From positions 96,589 to 160,588 of the forward strand of contig CAWCPM010000013.1 of assembly GCA_963797565.1 (NCBI GenBank): a DNA stretch of 64,000 nt. The letters run 5' to 3'. The notes beneath the pieces are model-generated. The model was not told the origin of the DNA and did not search any database. It saw nothing but the letters and a program-made list of their open reading frames with translations. The translations under genes were made by a program, and so were the position numbers. Numbering within the stretch: the stretch's first letter is position 1; every line of letters begins with the position of its first letter. Of the stretch, positions 44,830 through 56,206 are shown one piece after another. This stretch comes from JAICYJ01 sp963797565. Lineage in GTDB: Bacteria; Actinomycetota; Thermoleophilia; Gaiellales; JAICJC01.

Positions 44830-45722
44830 TCGCGCACCACCGGGTGCCCGCCGAACTGGTTGCGGAGCGCCGCGATCGCCTTCATCGCGAACGGATCGGG
44901 ATCGCGGGACGTGAAGCGCGCCATCAGGGCGATCGCGATGGTGGGGGCGGCCACGCTCTCGTTGATCGCCTCCAACACCGTCCAGCGGCCCTCGCCGGAG
45001 TCGTCCACGTAGCCCTTGATGTGCTCCAGCTTGGGATCCTCGCCCAGCGCCCGCGCCAGCAGGTCGAGCAGCCACGACTGGATCACCGAGCTGTGCCGCC
45101 AGACCTCTGCGGTGGCAGGCAGGTCGAGATCGAACTCGCTCTTCTCGAGTATCTCGAAGCCCTCGCCGTAGGCCTGCATCAGCGCGTACTCGATGCCGTT
45201 GTGCACCATCTTCGTGAAGTGCCCGGACCCGACCGCCCCGGTATGCAGCCAGCCGTCGGGCGGCGCCAGCGTCTCGAAGGCGGGCGCCAGCGTGGCCACG
45301 GCAGCATCGCTTCCACCCATCATCAGGCAGTAGCCGTTGGCGTAGCCCCAGACGCCGCCGGAGGTGCCGCAGTCGATGAACTCGATGCCATGCTCCGCCA
45401 GCGTCGCGGCGTGCTGCTGTGAGTCCCGGAAGTTGGAGTTGCCTCCGTCGACAACGATGTCGCCCGCCTCCAGCAGTCCGGTCAGCTGGGTGACTGCGTC
45501 CGATGTCGGGGGACCCGCCGGGATCATCAGCCAGACCACGCGCGGGCGCTGCTTCAGGCCGGCCACGGCGTCCTCGAGCGTCCCCGCCCAGGTGATGCCG
45601 TACTGCTTTGCCAGCGAGTCGTCGCCGCTGCGCGTCCAGCCCACCACCGTGTGGCCGGCATCGGTGAGGCGATGCGCCATGTTTCCGCCCATCCGGCCGA
45701 GGCCGATCATTGCAAGTTCCAT
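44826..45722 (-). CDS. gnd: 6-phosphogluconate dehydrogenase, decarboxylating (short form)
   Basis: The 298-residue protein has ELAMIGLGRMGGNMAHRL, VDGGNSNFRDSQQHAATLAE, DCGTSGGVWGYANG and the signature SGHFTKMVHNGIEYALMQAY. It is the roughly 300-residue form lacking the long C-terminal tail of the 470-residue enzyme; such forms are often NAD-preferring, which is inference here. It converts 6-phosphogluconate to ribulose 5-phosphate. ATG 45722 has AAGGAAGG upstream. The gap to tal is 34 bp, one of the few non-overlapping joints of the cluster. Confidence 0.92.
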   Translation of the reverse strand: MELAMIGLGRMGGNMAHRLTDAGHTVVGWTRSGDDSLAKQYGITWAGTLEDAVAGLKQRPRVVWLMIPAGPPTSDAVTQLTGLLEAGDIVVDGGNSNFRDSQQHAATLAEHGIEFIDCGTSGGVWGYANGYCLMMGGSDAAVATLAPAFETLAPPDGWLHTGAVGSGHFTKMVHNGIEYALMQAYGEGFEILEKSEFDLDLPATAEVWRHSSVIQSWLLDLLARALGEDPKLEHIKGYVDDSGEGRWTVLEAINESVAAPTIAIALMARFTSRDPDPFAMKAIAALRNQFGGHPVVRE

Positions 45723-45756
45723 GTCACCTTCCTTGGTATTGCACGTTGGCGGGCGT

Positions 45757-46850
45757 TCAGGCCGCGCCGCGTGCACCGACCCGGTCGAGCCGCTCCCGCA
45801 GCGTCCCCACCAGTGAGTCGAACGAGTCCGAGAACGACTTGACGCCGTCCAGCTCCAGCCGCCGGGTGACGTCGTCCAGATCGATGCCGGCCTCATGCAG
45901 CCGCTCGAGCTCCCGGCGGGCCTGGTCGATGTCCCTGTCGACCGTGCGCTCCACCACTCCGTGGTCGAGGAACGCGGTGATGGTCGGATCCGGCATCGTG
46001 TTCACGCACTCCGGGCCGATCAGGTTGTCAATGTAGAGAACATCCGAGTAGGCCGGGTTCTTGGTGCCGGTCGAGGCCCACAGCGGCCGCTGCACGCGAG
46101 CACCGTGTGCGGCCAGCGCCTGCCAGCGATCGTCCGCCTTGATCTCGAGGTATCGCTGATACGCGAGCTTGGCGTTCGCGATCGCGGCCTTTCCGCGCAG
46201 CGGCGATCCCTCGGGCAGCATCGCATCGACCGCCGTGTCCACCCGCGAGACGAAGAAGCTGGCCACCGAGTGGACGTCGTCGATCGGCTGCCCCTGCTGC
46301 ACCCTTCGCTCCAGCCCGCGGATGAAGGCCCAGTGGATGGCCTCGTAGTTGGCCAGCGAGAACAGCAGCGTCACGTTGATGTTGATGCCGGCCGCGATCG
46401 AGTCCTCGATCGCGGACACACCCTCGGCCGTCCCAGGGATCTTGATGAAGATGTTGGGCCTGTCGATCCGTCCCCAGAACTCCGGCGCGGCGCTGGTCGA
46501 AGCCACCGTGTCGTTGGCCATCGACGGCGGCAGCTCGAACGAGACGAAGCCGTCCAGGTGGCCCGTCGCGTCGTACACGCCGCGCAGCTGGTCGGCCGCC
46601 TCCTGGACGTCGGCGATGGCCAGCTCGAAGAACACGTCTCCGGCGTCCTTGCCCGGCGCTGCGGCAGCCGCGATCGCCTCGTCGTAGTCGTCGGAGTCGG
46701 CGATCGCCTTCTGGAAGATGGTCGGGTTGGAGGTGACACCCACCACCCCGTCGTCCACCCACTGCCGGAACGTGCCCGAGCTGAGCCAGCTCCGGCGGAT
46801 GTTGTCGAGCCACGGGCTGGTGCCCGCGGCCGCAAGCTCGTGCAGCCTGG

Positions 46851-46854
<4 letters not shown>
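45757..46854 (-). CDS. tal: Transaldolase
   Basis: The 365-residue TalA/B-type class II transaldolase has GVTSNPTIFQKAI, the Schiff-base lysine in NIFIKIPGTAEG, GININVTLLFSLANYEAIHW and ASTGTKNPAYSDVLYIDNL. It transfers dihydroxyacetone units in the non-oxidative pentose phosphate pathway. The start at 46854 overlaps the tkt stop in ATGA. Confidence 0.95.
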
Positions 46855-48839
<1,985 letters not shown>

Positions 48840-48949
48840 GCGCACGCTCCTTCGGAGGTCTCAAAAACGGCTGGCTGTGAGACGTTATCACCGGCCCCCG
48901 CAACGGCTGGGGCCGGGTAGATTGGTCGTTCCCCGAAGGGAGTCCGAAT

Positions 48950-49925
48950 ATGCCATCTGCGCGCCGGTGTCGACCTGGGCGGCACCAAGATCCAGACCGT
49001 GGTCACCGACGACCAGCACACCGTGCTGGGGCAGGCCCGCCACCCCACTCCGAAGGACGGCGGACCGCAGGGGGTCGCGGACGGCATCGTTGCGGCGATC
49101 CGTGAGGCGCTGGAGGGAGCCGGCGCCGAGGCAAGCCGGCTCGAGGGCATCGGCATCGGCTCGCCCGGAGAGGCCGACGACGAGGCCGGCACCGTCACCC
49201 AGGCCCGCAACGTCACTCCTGACTGGACGGGCAGCTTCCCGCTGGCGAACGCTGTCGGCGAGCCGCTGGGAGGAGTGCGGGTGCGGCTGGGCAACGACGT
49301 GGACGTGGCCACCCTGGCGGAGGCGCGGCTGGGCGCAGGGCGCGGACACGCCTCGCTGCTGGGCGTGTTCTGGGGCACCGGCGTCGGCGGCGGCATCATC
49401 CTCAACCACGAGCGCTGGTTGGGACGCGGTGCTGCCGGCGAGTTCGGCCACACCGTCGTGAAGCTGAACGGTGCGCGCTGCACGTGTGGCCGAAACGGCT
49501 GCGTCGAGGCCTACGCCGGCCGCAAGGCGATGGAGCTGCACGCTCAGCACCTGCACGAAAAGGGCCACCACACCGACCTGTTCAAGATCATGGAGCGGCG
49601 CGAGCGCGACACGCTCTCGAGCGGCGTCTGGGCACGGGCCCTGGAGCACGAGGACACGATGGCCGAGGAGCTGATCGAGCGGGCTATAGCCGCCCTCGCC
49701 GCGGGAATCGCCTCCGCCGTCAACCTGATGGACTTCGAGGCGGTCGTGATCGGCGGCGGACTCGGGTCACGGCTGGGCGAGCCCTACGTGGCAAAGATCC
49801 GCGAGCAGATGCTGCCGCACCTGTTCGTCGACGACAACCCGCCGAAGGTGGTCGTCGCCGAGCTCGGCGACCTCGGCGGCGCCATCGGCGCGGCCATGCA
49901 GGTCGACCTTCCTATGCCGGTGTGA
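48950..49925 (+). CDS. glk: ROK-family glucokinase (N-terminal frame problem)
   Basis: The body encodes a ROK kinase of about 320 residues: AGVDLGGTKIQTVVTDD (phosphate loop), LGVFWGTGVGGGIILNHE, AAGEFGHTVV and the zinc motif CTCGRNGCVEAYAG. It phosphorylates glucose to glucose 6-phosphate, feeding zwf next door. The ATG at 48950 has GAAGGGAG at good spacing, but it is out of frame with DLGGTK; an in-frame start does not exist between the upstream TAG at 48918 and the P-loop, apart from rare codons. A one-base indel in the first ten codons is likely. The GTG at 48999 would remove the phosphate loop. The end overlaps the convergent aldolase gene. Confidence 0.85.
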
Positions 49926-50982
49926 TCGACTCGTCCCGATAGACGTCCTGGACCGTGTTCAGCAACGCAACGCCGTCCGCCAGCGGCCGCTGGAAGGCCT
50001 TGCGGCCGACGATCAGCCCTGTGCCGCCGGCGCGCTTGTTGATCACGGCCGTGCGCACCGCCTGGGCCAGGTCGGATGCGCCGGCGGACTCGCCGCCGGA
50101 GTTGATCAGCGGCACCCGGCCCATGTAGGTGTTCACGACCTGCCAGCGCGTCAGGTCGATCGGGTTGTCGGTGGTGAGCTTGTCGTAGACCAGCGGATCG
50201 GTCTTGCCGTAGCCCTTGAAGGCCAGGTAGCCGCCGTTCAGCTCCGGCTGCTTCTGCTTGATGATGTCGGCCTGGATCGTGACGCCGAGGTGGTTGGCCT
50301 GGCCGGTGAGATCGGCCGATACGGCGTAGTCGCCGTTCTCGGTCTTGAAGGCCGAGTTGCGCAGGTAGCACCAGAGCACCGTGAACATGCCCAGCGCGTG
50401 CGCCTCCTCAAAGGCCTCGGAGACCTCGATGATCTGGCGGCTGGACTGCTCCGAGCCGAAGTAGACCGTTGCGCCGACTCCGATCGCGCCCAGCTCGTAG
50501 GCCTGGCGCACCGAGCCGAACATGATCTGGTCGAACTCGTTGGGATAGGTCATCAGCTGGTTGTGGTTGAGCTTGACGATGAACGGGATGCGGTGCGCGT
50601 AGCGGCGCGCCTCCATGCCCAGCACGCCGAACGTGGTGGCGATGGCGTTGCACCCGCCCTCGATGGCCAGCTCGATCAGGTTGCGCGGGTCGAAGTAGGC
50701 GGGGTTCTTGGCGAAGGAGGCCGCGGCCGAGTGCTCGATGCCCTGGTCGACGGGCAGGATCGACAGGTACCCGCTGCCGCCCAGCCGGCCGGTCGCGAAC
50801 AGCTGGCCGAGGTTGCGGAGCACCGGCACCGGACGGTCGGAGTCCATCCACACCCGGTCGATGAAGTCGGGCCCGGGCAGGTGCAGCTGCCCCTTGTCGA
50901 TGCCGTGCGCCTGGTACGTCAGCAGCGCCTCCGCCTCGTCGCCCAGCAACTGCTCGATCTGCGAACCGCTTGTGACCGCCAT
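49912..50982 (-). CDS. fbaB: Class I fructose-bisphosphate aldolase (DhnA/FbaB type)
   Basis: The 356-residue archaeal-type class I aldolase has YLSILPVDQGIEHSAAASFA, IPFIVKLNHNQLMTYP, AIGVGATVYFGSEQS and RVPLINSGGESAGASDL near the C-terminus. It cleaves fructose 1,6-bisphosphate. A strong -10 TACAAT lies upstream at 51025-51030. The 14-bp overlap with glk at the 3' end makes these convergent. Confidence 0.9.
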   Translation of the reverse strand: MAVTSGSQIEQLLGDEAEALLTYQAHGIDKGQLHLPGPDFIDRVWMDSDRPVPVLRNLGQLFATGRLGGSGYLSILPVDQGIEHSAAASFAKNPAYFDPRNLIELAIEGGCNAIATTFGVLGMEARRYAHRIPFIVKLNHNQLMTYPNEFDQIMFGSVRQAYELGAIGVGATVYFGSEQSSRQIIEVSEAFEEAHALGMFTVLWCYLRNSAFKTENGDYAVSADLTGQANHLGVTIQADIIKQKQPELNGGYLAFKGYGKTDPLVYDKLTTDNPIDLTRWQVVNTYMGRVPLINSGGESAGASDLAQAVRTAVINKRAGGTGLIVGRKAFQRPLADGVALLNTVQDVYRDESITPA

Positions 50983-51024
50983 CTGCGCACCCCCGCCTGG
51001 AATTCAACCGTTTCTGGTATCACC

Positions 51025-51051
51025 ATTGTAGTCGCGTCGGCCCGGTAGGCT
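51025..51051. promoter_or_regulatory. Back-to-back -10 elements for fbaB and lemA
   Basis: On the minus strand TACAAT (51030-51025) would serve fbaB, with a leader of about 35 nt. On the plus strand TAGGCT (51046-51051) ends 7 bp before the lemA GTG. The two elements are only 15 bp apart, so their polymerase footprints overlap and the promoters probably compete. Confidence 0.5.
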
Positions 51052-51058
51052 TCTGTTC

Positions 51059-51613
51059 GTGATCGTCGTGATCATCATCGTCGTGCTGGTCGTGCTGGTG
51101 CTGGGGTGGCTGATGTACACCTACAACCGGCTGGTGCGGCTGCGCAACGAGACCGACCAGGGCTTCTCCGGGATCGACATCCAGCTGAAGCGGCGCGCCG
51201 ACCTGATCCCCAACCTGGTCGAATCGGTCAAGGCCTACGCGGCGCACGAGTCGGGGCTGTTCGAGGAGCTGGCGCAGGCCCGGGCCAGCACGCTGTCGGC
51301 ACAGGGGGTGGCCGGCGCGGCCGATGCGGCCGGCAAGACCGGGGCGGCGCTGGGCCGGCTGTTCGCCGTCGCCGAGGCCTACCCGCAGCTGCGGGCCAGC
51401 GAGAACTTCAAGCGGCTGCAGGACGAGCTGACCGACACCGAGGACAAGATCGCTGCCGCGCGCCGCTACTACAACACCGTGGTGCAGGCCTTCAACACCG
51501 GGCAGCAGACGTTCCCCGCCAGCCTGGTGGCCGGCACCTTCGGTTTCAGCCCGCGCGAGTTCTTCCGGCTGGACGACGACGGCGATCGCGCCCCCGTCGC
51601 CGTCTCGGTGTGA
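51059..51613 (+). CDS. lemA: LemA family protein
   Basis: The 184-residue protein has an N-terminal membrane anchor (VIVVIIIVVLVVLVLGWLMY) followed by the conserved RNETDQGFSGIDIQLKRRAD and LIPNLVESVKAYAAHE, and a helical remainder. LemA proteins accompany HtpX/M48 peptidases; their role in envelope quality control is suspected. Start at GTG 51059 by family length and leaderless-type promoter. One base separates it from htpX. Confidence 0.9.
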   Translation: MIVVIIIVVLVVLVLGWLMYTYNRLVRLRNETDQGFSGIDIQLKRRADLIPNLVESVKAYAAHESGLFEELAQARASTLSAQGVAGAADAAGKTGAALGRLFAVAEAYPQLRASENFKRLQDELTDTEDKIAAARRYYNTVVQAFNTGQQTFPASLVAGTFGFSPREFFRLDDDGDRAPVAVSV

Positions 51614-51614
51614 C

Positions 51615-52556
51615 ATGACGCTGCAGCAGCAGATCCGCGCGAACCGGGTGCGCACGACCTTCGTGTTGTTCGGATTCGCGATCCTGGTTGGCATCTTCGC
51701 GGCCGCCGTCTACTTCGCCTACCAGCCCGGCGTGGCAGGGTTCATCGGCATCATCGCGATCGTCTACGGCATCGTCTCGTGGTTCGCGGCCGGTGCGATG
51801 ATCGCCGCCGCATCAGGTGCCCACAAGGTCACCAAGGAGCAGCAGCCGGAGCTGTACCGGGCGCTCGAGAACGTGGGTATCGCGGCCGGCCTGGCCAAGA
51901 CCCCGGACCTGTACATGATCGACGACCCCTCGCCCAACGCGTTCGCGGCCGGACGCGACCCCGACCACGCGTACGTCGCCGTCACCACCGGGTTGGCCAA
52001 GATGATGGACAAGCGCGAGCTGGAGGGCGTGCTGGCGCACGAGGTGTCGCACATCCGAAACCGCGACGTGCGGCTGATGAGCCTGGCCGCGGTGCTGGTG
52101 GGCGTGATCGCGCTGGCCTCCGACCTGTTGATGCGGATCACGATCTTCGGCGGCGGAAGCGACGAGCGTGAGGGCGGCCTGGGCGCGATCGGCGTGATCG
52201 CCGGCCTCGTTGCGGCGGTGCTGGCCCCGGTCGGCGCGACGCTCTTGCAGATGTCGCTGTCGCGTCGCCGCGAGTACCTGGCCGACGCCAGCGCCGTCGA
52301 GATCACGGGCGATGCCGAGGGCCTCGCGATGGCGCTGGCGACGCTGCGCGACGACACGCAGCCGCTGCACACGGTCACACGGGCGACGGCGCACCTCTAC
52401 ATCGAGTCGCCGCTACGCGATCACAAGGGCCTGCGCTCCAGCCTGGGCGGGATGTTCGACACGCACCCGCCGCTGGAGGACAGGATCGCGGTGCTGGAGA
52501 AGATGGGCGGGTTCACGCTGCCGGCACCGGCCTCACAGCCGGCCACCGCGCAGTAG
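51615..52556 (+). CDS. htpX: HtpX-type M48 membrane zinc metalloprotease
   Basis: The 313-residue protein has N-terminal membrane helices (FVLFGFAILVGIFAAAVYFA, FIGIIAIVYGIVSWFAAG). The zinc motif is LAHEVSHIRNRDVRL, with the third ligand Glu in REYLADASAVEITGD. Two further hydrophobic segments lie in between. It degrades misfolded membrane proteins. One base separates it from lemA, a common pair. Confidence 0.93.
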   Translation: MTLQQQIRANRVRTTFVLFGFAILVGIFAAAVYFAYQPGVAGFIGIIAIVYGIVSWFAAGAMIAAASGAHKVTKEQQPELYRALENVGIAAGLAKTPDLYMIDDPSPNAFAAGRDPDHAYVAVTTGLAKMMDKRELEGVLAHEVSHIRNRDVRLMSLAAVLVGVIALASDLLMRITIFGGGSDEREGGLGAIGVIAGLVAAVLAPVGATLLQMSLSRRREYLADASAVEITGDAEGLAMALATLRDDTQPLHTVTRATAHLYIESPLRDHKGLRSSLGGMFDTHPPLEDRIAVLEKMGGFTLPAPASQPATAQ

Positions 52557-52564
52557 GCCGGCGA

Positions 52565-52694
52565 CGCAACACCCGCGCCGGGCACGTGCATGGCGCCCGT
52601 GACGAAATCGTGTGTGTCCCGTGAAGGACGGGTGTCACATCACGGTGACGGGACGGTCAACGGCGCAACACCAGAGCCCGGCACCAGTGTTGCG
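52565..52694. repeat. Repeat-rich intergenic element with nested inverted repeats
   Basis: A 21-bp sequence CGCAACACC...GGCAC occurs at 52565-52585 and again at 52664-52684 (about 18 of 21 bases the same, 99 bp apart). An inverted copy of its start (GTGTTGCG, 52687-52694) makes an 8-bp hairpin with the second copy. Between them GTCCCGT (52616-52622) can pair with ACGGG (52628-52632) or with ACGGGAC (52648-52654), and GTCAC/GTGAC forms an inner stem. It lies between the convergent htpX and glycerate kinase genes, so termination is likely; it could also be a REP-like dispersed element. Confidence 0.55.
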
Positions 52695-52703
52695 GTCCGG
52701 AAG

Positions 52704-53660
52704 CTAGGCGACACTCGCGGCCAGCTCGGCTCCGGCAGCCTCGAGGTCGCCCTGCTGGAGGGTGCCCGCGCCCAGCTCCGCGAGCGCTGCGGCCGCATCC
52801 GGTTCGACGATGCCGCCCACGGCGATGCAGTTGACGCCGGCGCTGCGGCAGCGCCGCGCCACCGCCGACACCACCTTGCCCCGCAGCGTCTGGCCGTCGA
52901 TCCTGCCCTCGCCGGTGATGCAGAGATCGGCCCCGGCCAGGGCTCGGTCGAAGCCGACCTCGTCCAGCACCAGCCGGGCGCCGGGCATCGCCTCGGCTCC
53001 CAGCTCCATCAGCATCGCGCCGATGCCGCCGCCGGCACCGGCACCCGGCCGTCCTGCCGATGCCAGCCCGAGGGCGGCCAGCCGCCGCTCCAGCTCGGCC
53101 ACCTGCTCCGGGCTCGCCCCCTTCTGCGGGCCGTACACCGCGGCCGCTCCGGCCGCGCCCAGCAGCGGGTTGTCCACGTCCAGCGCCGCCACCAGCGACA
53201 CGCCCTCCGGCACGCTCCCCAGCGCCCGCCGCAGACCGGCACCGCCGTCGGTGGTTGCGGTGCCGCCGACGCCGACGACGATGCGGGTGCAGCCATCCGC
53301 AATCGCCCGGCCGATCAGCTCGCCCGCCCCCAGCGACGTCGCCTCGAGCGGGTCCGGCGCCAGGTCGGCAACCCGCCACATGCCGCAGGCCTCGGCCACG
53401 TCCAGCGCTCCCTCGCCCGCGCCCAGATCCGCGTAGCGGGCCTGGATCGAACGGCCGCGCGCGTCGTGCGCCGGGGCCGCCCGCCACGTGCCGCCACGCG
53501 CCGCGAGCAGCGCCGCTGCCGTGCCCTCGCCGCCGTCGGCCAGCGGAACCAGCTGCAGATCGTCCTGCCTGCGCGCGCCCCATCCCCGCGCCAGCGCCTG
53601 CGCCGCCTCATCGGCGCTGTAGGTGCCCTTCAGCTTGTCCGGCGCGATCACGACCCGCAC
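52704..53660 (-). CDS. glxK: Glycerate kinase (GlxK/GarK type)
   Basis: The 318-residue protein starts MRVVIAPDKLKGTYSADEAA. It has QLVPLADGGEGTAAALLA, AAAVYGPQKGASPEQVAELE, GAGAGGGIGAMLMELGAEAM and DLCITGEGRIDGQTLRGKVV, all typical of the family. It phosphorylates glycerate to 2- or 3-phosphoglycerate. Eleven bases separate its start from the modC stop, and both are on the same strand, so it may be transcribed from the mod operon. A second, different glycerate kinase fragment is at 58437. Confidence 0.92.
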   Translation of the reverse strand: MRVVIAPDKLKGTYSADEAAQALARGWGARRQDDLQLVPLADGGEGTAAALLAARGGTWRAAPAHDARGRSIQARYADLGAGEGALDVAEACGMWRVADLAPDPLEATSLGAGELIGRAIADGCTRIVVGVGGTATTDGGAGLRRALGSVPEGVSLVAALDVDNPLLGAAGAAAVYGPQKGASPEQVAELERRLAALGLASAGRPGAGAGGGIGAMLMELGAEAMPGARLVLDEVGFDRALAGADLCITGEGRIDGQTLRGKVVSAVARRCRSAGVNCIAVGGIVEPDAAAALAELGAGTLQQGDLEAAGAELAASVA

Positions 53661-53670
53661 CCACGCGACC

Positions 53671-54660
53671 CTATCCGGTGGTGAGGATCCTGGTGCTGGT
53701 GGCCTTCCAGGAGGCGATCACCCGCACCCCCGGCTGCAGCGCCAGCCGCTCCGCCGACTCGGGCGTGATCTCGGCGGCGATGCCGTCGATGGTGACACGC
53801 ACCCGGTTTCCCATCGGCACCACCCGCTCGATCACGCCGGCGATGTGGTTCTGGGCCGAGTCGTCGACCGGGGCCAGCGACAGCGTGATCTCCCAGGGCG
53901 CCACCAGCACGGCGACCCGCCCGGCCGCGTCGCCGGCGATCCGTACCGAGCCGCCGCGGTCGAGGTGCACCTGGCCGCCGGACGCCATACCCGGCAGGTA
54001 GTTGGTGCCGGCGAACTCCGCGACAAACGGGGTGAGCGGGGCCTCCAGCAGCTCGCGTGGCGTGCCCTCCTGCACCACCCGCCCCTGCTCGATCACGGCC
54101 ACCCGGCCGGCCAGCGACACCGCCTCGTCGTAGGCATGGGTGACGACGATGGCGGGCACCGCCGCATCCCGCAGCACCGACGCCAGCTCCGCGGCAACCG
54201 TGCCGCGCGTGGCCGGATCCAGCGCTGACAGCGGCTCGTCCAGCAACAGCGCCTGCGGCTGCAGCGCAAGCGCCCGCGCCAGCGCAACCCGCTGCCGCTC
54301 GCCGCCGGACAGCCGCGGCGGGCGGGCACCCGCCAGGTGCCCGATCCCGACCCGGTCGAGCAGCGGATCGATGTCGGTGCCGTCCGCACCGTAGGCGACG
54401 TTCTGGCGCACCGTCATGTGCGGGAACAACGCGTAGTCCTGGAACACGAACCCGCAGCGGCGCCGCTCCGGCGGCAGATCGCGCCCATCGCCGAACCAGA
54501 GGTCGCCGTCGCACTCGATGCGTCCGCGCGAGGGCGCATCGAGCCCGGCGATCAGGCGCAGCAGCGTGGACTTGCCGGCACCGGAAGGCCCGACGACGGC
54601 CAGCACCCCGTCGACGTCGAGCTCCACGTGCAGCGTGAAGCTGCGCAGCTCGCGTGTCAC
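53671..54660 (-). CDS. modC: Molybdate ABC transporter ATPase ModC
   Basis: The 329-residue protein has Walker A VVGPSGAGKSTLLRLIAGLD, signature PRLSGGERQRVALARAL and Walker B LLLDEPLSALDP. A C-terminal Mop/TOBE-like region follows (NHIAGVIERVVPMGNRVRVT). The GTG start at 54660 overlaps the modB stop (GTGA). The long open frame further upstream lies in modB and is not used. It powers molybdate or tungstate import. Confidence 0.9.
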   Translation of the reverse strand: MTRELRSFTLHVELDVDGVLAVVGPSGAGKSTLLRLIAGLDAPSRGRIECDGDLWFGDGRDLPPERRRCGFVFQDYALFPHMTVRQNVAYGADGTDIDPLLDRVGIGHLAGARPPRLSGGERQRVALARALALQPQALLLDEPLSALDPATRGTVAAELASVLRDAAVPAIVVTHAYDEAVSLAGRVAVIEQGRVVQEGTPRELLEAPLTPFVAEFAGTNYLPGMASGGQVHLDRGGSVRIAGDAAGRVAVLVAPWEITLSLAPVDDSAQNHIAGVIERVVPMGNRVRVTIDGIAAEITPESAERLALQPGVRVIASWKATSTRILTTG

Positions 54661-55502
54661 AGAGGCGTGAAGCGCCGTGCCCTCCCAACGCCGAGCAGCT
54701 TGACGGTCAAGAGCACGCCGCCGCTGGCGGCGATCAGCACCGCGGCGGTCGCCAGCCCGGCATCCAGGTTGTCGGACAGGCCCAGGTAGATCTCGATCGG
54801 AGCTGTGCGCGTGACGCCCGTGAGGCTGCCGGCGAAGATGATGGTGGCGCCGAACTCGCCCACGGCGCGTGCCCATCCCAGCGCCATGCCGGCGCCCAGC
54901 CCGCTGCCCGCGAGCGGCAGCGCAACACGCCGGAAGGTGCGGCCGCTGCCCGCGCCCAGCGTGCGGGACGCCTCCAGCAGCGTACCGTCGACCGCCTCGA
55001 ACGCCGACACGGCCTGGCGGATGTAGAGCGGGGATGCAACGAAGGTCATCGCCATCACCACCGCCAGCCGCGTGAACGGGATCGAGATGCCCGCCAGCGC
55101 CAGCTGGTGGCCGAGCAGGCCGCGCCGCCCGAACGCCATCAGCAGGCCGATGCCGGCCACGGCCGGAGGCAGCACCAGGGGCAGCTCGACGGCGGTCATC
55201 ACCAGCGAGCGGCTGGGAAAGGAGCGGGTCGCCAGCAGGTAGGCGAGCGGCGTGCCGACCACCACCATCACCGCCAGCGACACCAGGCTCAGCTGCAGCG
55301 ACAGCCACAACGCAGCGCGCGCCTCCTCGGAGCGGATGCCGGCCGCGAGGTCGCCGTGCAGGAATATCGCGATCAGCGGCAGCAGCAGGAACGACAGCGT
55401 CAGGCCGGCGGCCAGCGCCCCGATCAGCTCGAAGGGGCCGGGCCGAATCCGTCGCTTACCAGTACCTGCTGCCCCTGCGGGCTCATCACGAGGTCGATCC
55501 AT
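54657..55502 (-). CDS. modB: Molybdate ABC transporter permease ModB
   Basis: The 281-residue permease has five to six helices (LIGALAAGLTLSFLLLPLIA, LSLVSLAVMVVVGTPLAYLL) and the EAA-like loop LLEASRTLGAGSGRTFRRVA. The start is uncertain: ATG 55502 implies a 79-bp overlap with modA, but no ATG or GTG lies nearer the modA stop at 55424. Upstream of 55502, AAAGG is about 12 bases away. It forms the transmembrane channel. Confidence 0.88.
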   Translation of the reverse strand: MDRPRDEPAGAAGTGKRRIRPGPFELIGALAAGLTLSFLLLPLIAIFLHGDLAAGIRSEEARAALWLSLQLSLVSLAVMVVVGTPLAYLLATRSFPSRSLVMTAVELPLVLPPAVAGIGLLMAFGRRGLLGHQLALAGISIPFTRLAVVMAMTFVASPLYIRQAVSAFEAVDGTLLEASRTLGAGSGRTFRRVALPLAGSGLGAGMALGWARAVGEFGATIIFAGSLTGVTRTAPIEIYLGLSDNLDAGLATAAVLIAASGGVLLTVKLLGVGRARRFTPL

Positions 55503-56206
55503 TGCTGCGCCGCCTTTGCGTTCTTCGAGCCCGTCACGATACCGATCGGATACGTGGCGGTGGCCTGGGCGGAGGCCGGCAGCTGGAACGTCTTCAGCTT
55601 GTCGCCGGCGGTCTTGGCGTCGCTGGTGTAGATGAACCCGGCGTCCGCCTCGCCCAGCTCCAGCTTGGTGACGATGTCGGTGACCTTCGCCTCCTGGCTG
55701 ACGATGTTCAGCGACGAGGGCTTGATACCCAGGTTGTCGAGCACGGTCAGCGTGTAGGCCCCGATCGGCACGCTCGGGTCACCCACCACCAGCTTCGCGT
55801 TGCCGATGTCGTTGACGGAGGTGATCCCGGCCGGGTTGTCGGCGGGCGTGGCCAGCACCAGCGTGTTGGTCGCGAAGTTGGTGGTCTTGCCCAGCAGGTT
55901 CTGGCTCTGGAGCTGCTCCGGGTACTTGGTGCTGGCCGCGGCGTAGACATCGGCCGGATCACCCTGCTCGATCTGCGCGGCCAGCTGGTCGGATCCGAGG
56001 AACTCGAACTCCACCTTCCACCCGGGATGCTGCTGCTGGTAGGTGGTCGCAATCTTGGGGAAGGCGTCGATCAGCGACGAAGCCGCGAACACGACCAGCT
56101 TGCCCCCCGACGGAGCTGATGAACTGCTGCTGGACGAGCCCGAGCCACTGCCGCAGCCTGCGGTTATCAGCAGCGCCAGCACCAGGAGCAGCAGTCGCGA
56201 CCTCAC
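55424..56206 (-). CDS. modA: Molybdate-binding lipoprotein ModA
   Basis: The 260-residue protein has signal peptide LLLVLALLITAGC with a lipobox, then a Ser/Gly linker. The binding domain begins VVFAASSLIDAFPKIATTY and contains SDQLAAQIEQGDPADVYAAA, a typical ModA oxyanion site. It captures molybdate outside the cell. The GTG start overlaps the regulator stop in GTGA. Confidence 0.92.
   Translation of the reverse strand: MRSRLLLLVLALLITAGCGSGSGSSSSSSSAPSGGKLVVFAASSLIDAFPKIATTYQQQHPGWKVEFEFLGSDQLAAQIEQGDPADVYAAASTKYPEQLQSQNLLGKTTNFATNTLVLATPADNPAGITSVNDIGNAKLVVGDPSVPIGAYTLTVLDNLGIKPSSLNIVSQEAKVTDIVTKLELGEADAGFIYTSDAKTAGDKLKTFQLPASAQATATYPIGIVTGSKNAKAAQQWIDLVMSPQGQQVLVSDGFGPAPSS

Noticed and set aside
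48999..49925. Glucokinase starting at GTG 48999
   Set aside because: This start would delete the DLGGTK phosphate loop, which is encoded just upstream in the same frame.
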